Of a stretch of DNA of 7,350 bases, positions 5,969 to 7,350 are shown piece after piece. Positions within the stretch are counted from its first letter, which is position 1. Every line of letters starts with the position of its first letter. The DNA is taken from assembly GCA_002305715.1 (NCBI GenBank), contig DBQD01000073.1:9592-16941 (forward strand). The letters run 5' to 3'. Position numbers and translations under genes: made by a program. This DNA comes from Proteiniphilum sp. UBA1403 (lineage in GTDB: Bacteria; Bacteroidota; Bacteroidia; Bacteroidales; Dysgonomonadaceae). The notes under the pieces are model-generated. The model was given only the letters and a program-made list of their open reading frames with translations. It was not told the origin of the DNA and made no database searches.

Positions 5969-6385
5969 ATGCCTACAATTCAACAACTCGTAAGAAAAGG
6001 GCGTACCACACTTACTGATAAAAGCAAGTCGCCCGCTTTGGATTCTTGTCCTCAGCGTCGCGGTGTTTGTGTGAGGGTGTACACCACAACTCCGAAGAAA
6101 CCTAACTCAGCAATGAGAAAGGTAGCCCGTGTGCGTTTAACAAACTCGAAGGAAGTGAATGCTTATATTCCGGGAGAAGGACACAACTTGCAAGAGCACT
6201 CAATTGTGCTTGTGCGTGGTGGACGTGTAAAAGACCTTCCGGGTGTACGTTATCACATTGTACGTGGTACTTTGGATACTGCCGGTGTAAACGGTCGTAC
6301 CCAACGTCGTTCAAAATATGGTGCTAAGCGTCCAAAACCAGGACAGAAGGCGGCAGCCGATTCGGTTAAAGGAAAGAAGAAATAA
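5969..6385 (+). CDS. rpsL: 30S ribosomal protein S12
   Basis: S12 of the 30S decoding centre, 138 residues, collinear with E. coli S12 through residue 123 or so, with the hallmark blocks CPQRRGVCVRVYTTTPKKPNSAMRKV and GEGHNLQEHS...GGRVKDLPGVRYH. Residues K43 and K88 (numbering with Met), whose changes give streptomycin resistance in other bacteria, are wild type. D89, the residue methylthiolated by RimO where that enzyme exists, is present. A lysine-rich tail of about 15 residues (PGQKAAADSVKGKKK) extends past the E. coli end, which I regard as usual in Bacteroidota. The start follows an A-rich stretch (AAAGCAGAAG) rather than a Shine-Dalgarno. First gene of the str operon, behind a clear promoter and a 125-base leader. 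Confidence 0.99.
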   Translation: MPTIQQLVRKGRTTLTDKSKSPALDSCPQRRGVCVRVYTTTPKKPNSAMRKVARVRLTNSKEVNAYIPGEGHNLQEHSIVLVRGGRVKDLPGVRYHIVRGTLDTAGVNGRTQRRSKYGAKRPKPGQKAAADSVKGKKK

Positions 6386-6475
6386 TTTCTCGCAACGCAT
6401 CAGTTAATTAAAGAAACTAAATTGTAAAATCGCTGTTGAAATTTTTGGGATTCGCTACTTATTACAGGTTGAGTA

Positions 6476-6523
6476 AATAAACTCGGAGGAGTTTGTTGAA
6501 GACAGTTTAAACGGCAACCAAAC
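6476..6523 (+). promoter_or_regulatory. Hairpins in the rpsL-rpsG spacer
   Basis: The spacer between rpsL and rpsG is 160 bases, long for this operon. It contains a stem of 6476-6484 with 6489-6497 (one G-U pair) closed by the loop GGAG. An alternative stem pairs GTTTGTTG (6491-6498) with CAACCAAAC (6515-6523) with a one-base bulge. The two share 6491-6497 and cannot form together. In E. coli the same spacer holds the S7 autoregulatory site, which makes regulation plausible here, but no E. coli-like sequence is evident. No U-tract follows, so termination is unlikely. Confidence 0.4.
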
Positions 6524-6545
6524 AACACAAAATTTTTAAAAAGCA

Positions 6546-7022
6546 ATGAGAAAGACAAAACCTAAAAAAAGACAGGTTCTTCCTGATCCTGTATTTGGTG
6601 ATGTAAGGGTGACGAAATTTGTTAACCACCTTATGTATGACGGCAAGAAAAGTATCTCGTATGATATTTTCTACTCTGCCCTGAACACAGTAAAGGCAAA
6701 GTTGCCCAACGAAGAAAAATCAGCGCTCGAAATTTGGAAAGCTGCGCTCGATAATATTACTCCTCAAGTGGAAGTGAAGTCTCGCCGTGTTGGTGGTGCT
6801 ACATTCCAGGTTCCTACCGAAATCAGACCCGAAAGAAAAGAATCAATTTCAATGAAAAACCTCATTTTGTTTGCACGCAAAAGAGGTGGAAAGACGATGG
6901 CCGACAAGTTGGCTGCCGAAATCGTTGATGCCTATAACAACCAGGGTGGTTCGTTCAAGAGAAAAGAGGATATGCACAGAATGGCAGAAGCGAACCGTGC
7001 TTTTGCTCACTTTAGATTTTAA
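6546..7022 (+). CDS. rpsG: 30S ribosomal protein S7
   Basis: S7 nucleates assembly of the 30S head and contacts the 3' domain of 16S rRNA and the E-site tRNA. 158 residues, a normal length. Diagnostic stretches are PDPVFGDVRVTKFVNHLMYDGKKS at 13-36, the beta-hairpin region VEVKSRRVGGATFQVPTEIRPER at about 75-97, and the C-terminal helices ending MAEANRAFAHFRF. The ATG at 6546 follows an A/T-rich stretch without a Shine-Dalgarno. It is second in the str operon, 160 bases after rpsL and 19 bases before fusA. In E. coli, S7 is the feedback repressor of its own operon; whether that holds here depends on the spacer structure. Confidence 0.99.
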   Translation: MRKTKPKKRQVLPDPVFGDVRVTKFVNHLMYDGKKSISYDIFYSALNTVKAKLPNEEKSALEIWKAALDNITPQVEVKSRRVGGATFQVPTEIRPERKESISMKNLILFARKRGGKTMADKLAAEIVDAYNNQGGSFKRKEDMHRMAEANRAFAHFRF

Positions 7023-7041
7023 TTAGAACAAGGTAAGAAAG

Positions 7042-7350
7042 ATGGCTAAGGGTTCAAAAGAAGCATTACAATTCACTCGTAACATTGGTATCATGGCGCA
7101 TATCGATGCCGGTAAAACAACCACATCAGAACGTATTCTCTTTTATACGGGTCTTACGCACAAAATTGGTGAGGTGCATGACGGCGCAGCGACCATGGAC
7201 TGGATGGAACAGGAGCAGGAGCGTGGTATTACTATTACCTCTGCTGCAACCACCACGAGCTGGAAATACGATGACAAGACTTATAAAATTAACTTGATCG
7301 ACACCCCGGGACACGTGGATTTCACGGTTGAGGTAGAGCGTTCGTTGCGT
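7042..7350 (+). CDS. fusA: Elongation factor G, N-terminal part (runs off window)
   Basis: The first 103 codons of the translocase GTPase EF-G, open to the window end. The G1 P-loop AHIDAGKT is at 19-26, the G2/switch I RGITI at 61-65, and the G3 motif DTPGH at 87-91 with the catalytic histidine H91. The lead-in NIGIMAHIDAGKTTTSERILFYTG and the DWMEQEQERGITI block separate it from EF-Tu, LepA and tetracycline-resistance proteins. The ATG at 7042 is followed by MAKGSKEALQF, a usual Bacteroidota start, and is preceded by AAGGTAAGAAAG, the only gene here with a weak Shine-Dalgarno-like AGG. It is 19 bases after rpsG, clearly in the same operon. The missing remainder should be about 600 residues. 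Confidence 0.98.
   Translation, partial: MAKGSKEALQFTRNIGIMAHIDAGKTTTSERILFYTGLTHKIGEVHDGAATMDWMEQEQERGITITSAATTTSWKYDDKTYKINLIDTPGHVDFTVEVERSLR

Noticed and set aside
5969..6385. Streptomycin-resistance type rpsL
   Set aside because: K43 and K88 are both the wild-type lysines, so nothing in S12 suggests resistance.
6505..6512. GTTTAAAC palindrome in the rpsL-rpsG spacer
   Set aside because: An 8-base AT-rich palindrome inside a loop of a possible hairpin; no sign that it is an operator by itself.

Overview
The window looks like chromosomal DNA from a member of the Bacteroidota, most likely the order Bacteroidales. Three things point there. The first gene is a dipeptidyl peptidase IV with the same spacing of catalytic residues as the Porphyromonas gingivalis enzyme. 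Promoters match the Bacteroides -33/-7 pattern (TTG or TTTG, 19-21 bases, TAnnTTTG), and gene starts are A-rich without strong Shine-Dalgarno sequences. There is also a DUF4252 secreted protein beside an ECF sigma factor. The exact genus cannot be fixed from the sequence alone.

Layout: (1) 1-2496, plus strand: a short direct repeat at the left edge, a promoter, a complete secreted DPP IV gene, seven tandem 11-bp repeats just after its stop codon, then a strong intrinsic terminator. (2) 2621-3727, plus strand: a lone membrane protein with about six transmembrane helices, whose cytosolic C-terminal half looks like a Nudix fold with its catalytic box eroded. (3) 3728-4022: a convergent intergenic region with two degenerate repeat families and a perfect 10-bp hairpin that probably ends transcription from both sides. 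(4) 5645-4023, minus strand: a tightly overlapping three-gene operon of ECF sigma factor, single-pass membrane protein (probable anti-sigma factor) and secreted DUF4252 protein. (5) 5646-5968: a divergent regulatory region with a promoter for each side and a structured leader for the ribosomal operon. (6) 5969-7350, plus strand: the str operon rpsL-rpsG-fusA, with fusA cut by the window end.

The str genes are housekeeping translation genes. DPP IV would remove X-Pro dipeptides from peptides in the periplasm, a step in peptide and amino-acid feeding. The sigma operon has the architecture of an envelope-signalling module: the membrane protein would hold the sigma factor at the inner membrane and sense something outside, and the DUF4252 protein would act in or beyond the periplasm.

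No mobile element, tRNA, rRNA or CRISPR array was seen. The less ordinary items are the pseudo-Nudix membrane protein, the 11-bp array, the zinc-motif-less anti-sigma/DUF4252 module, and possible RNA structures in the str leader and the rpsL-rpsG spacer.
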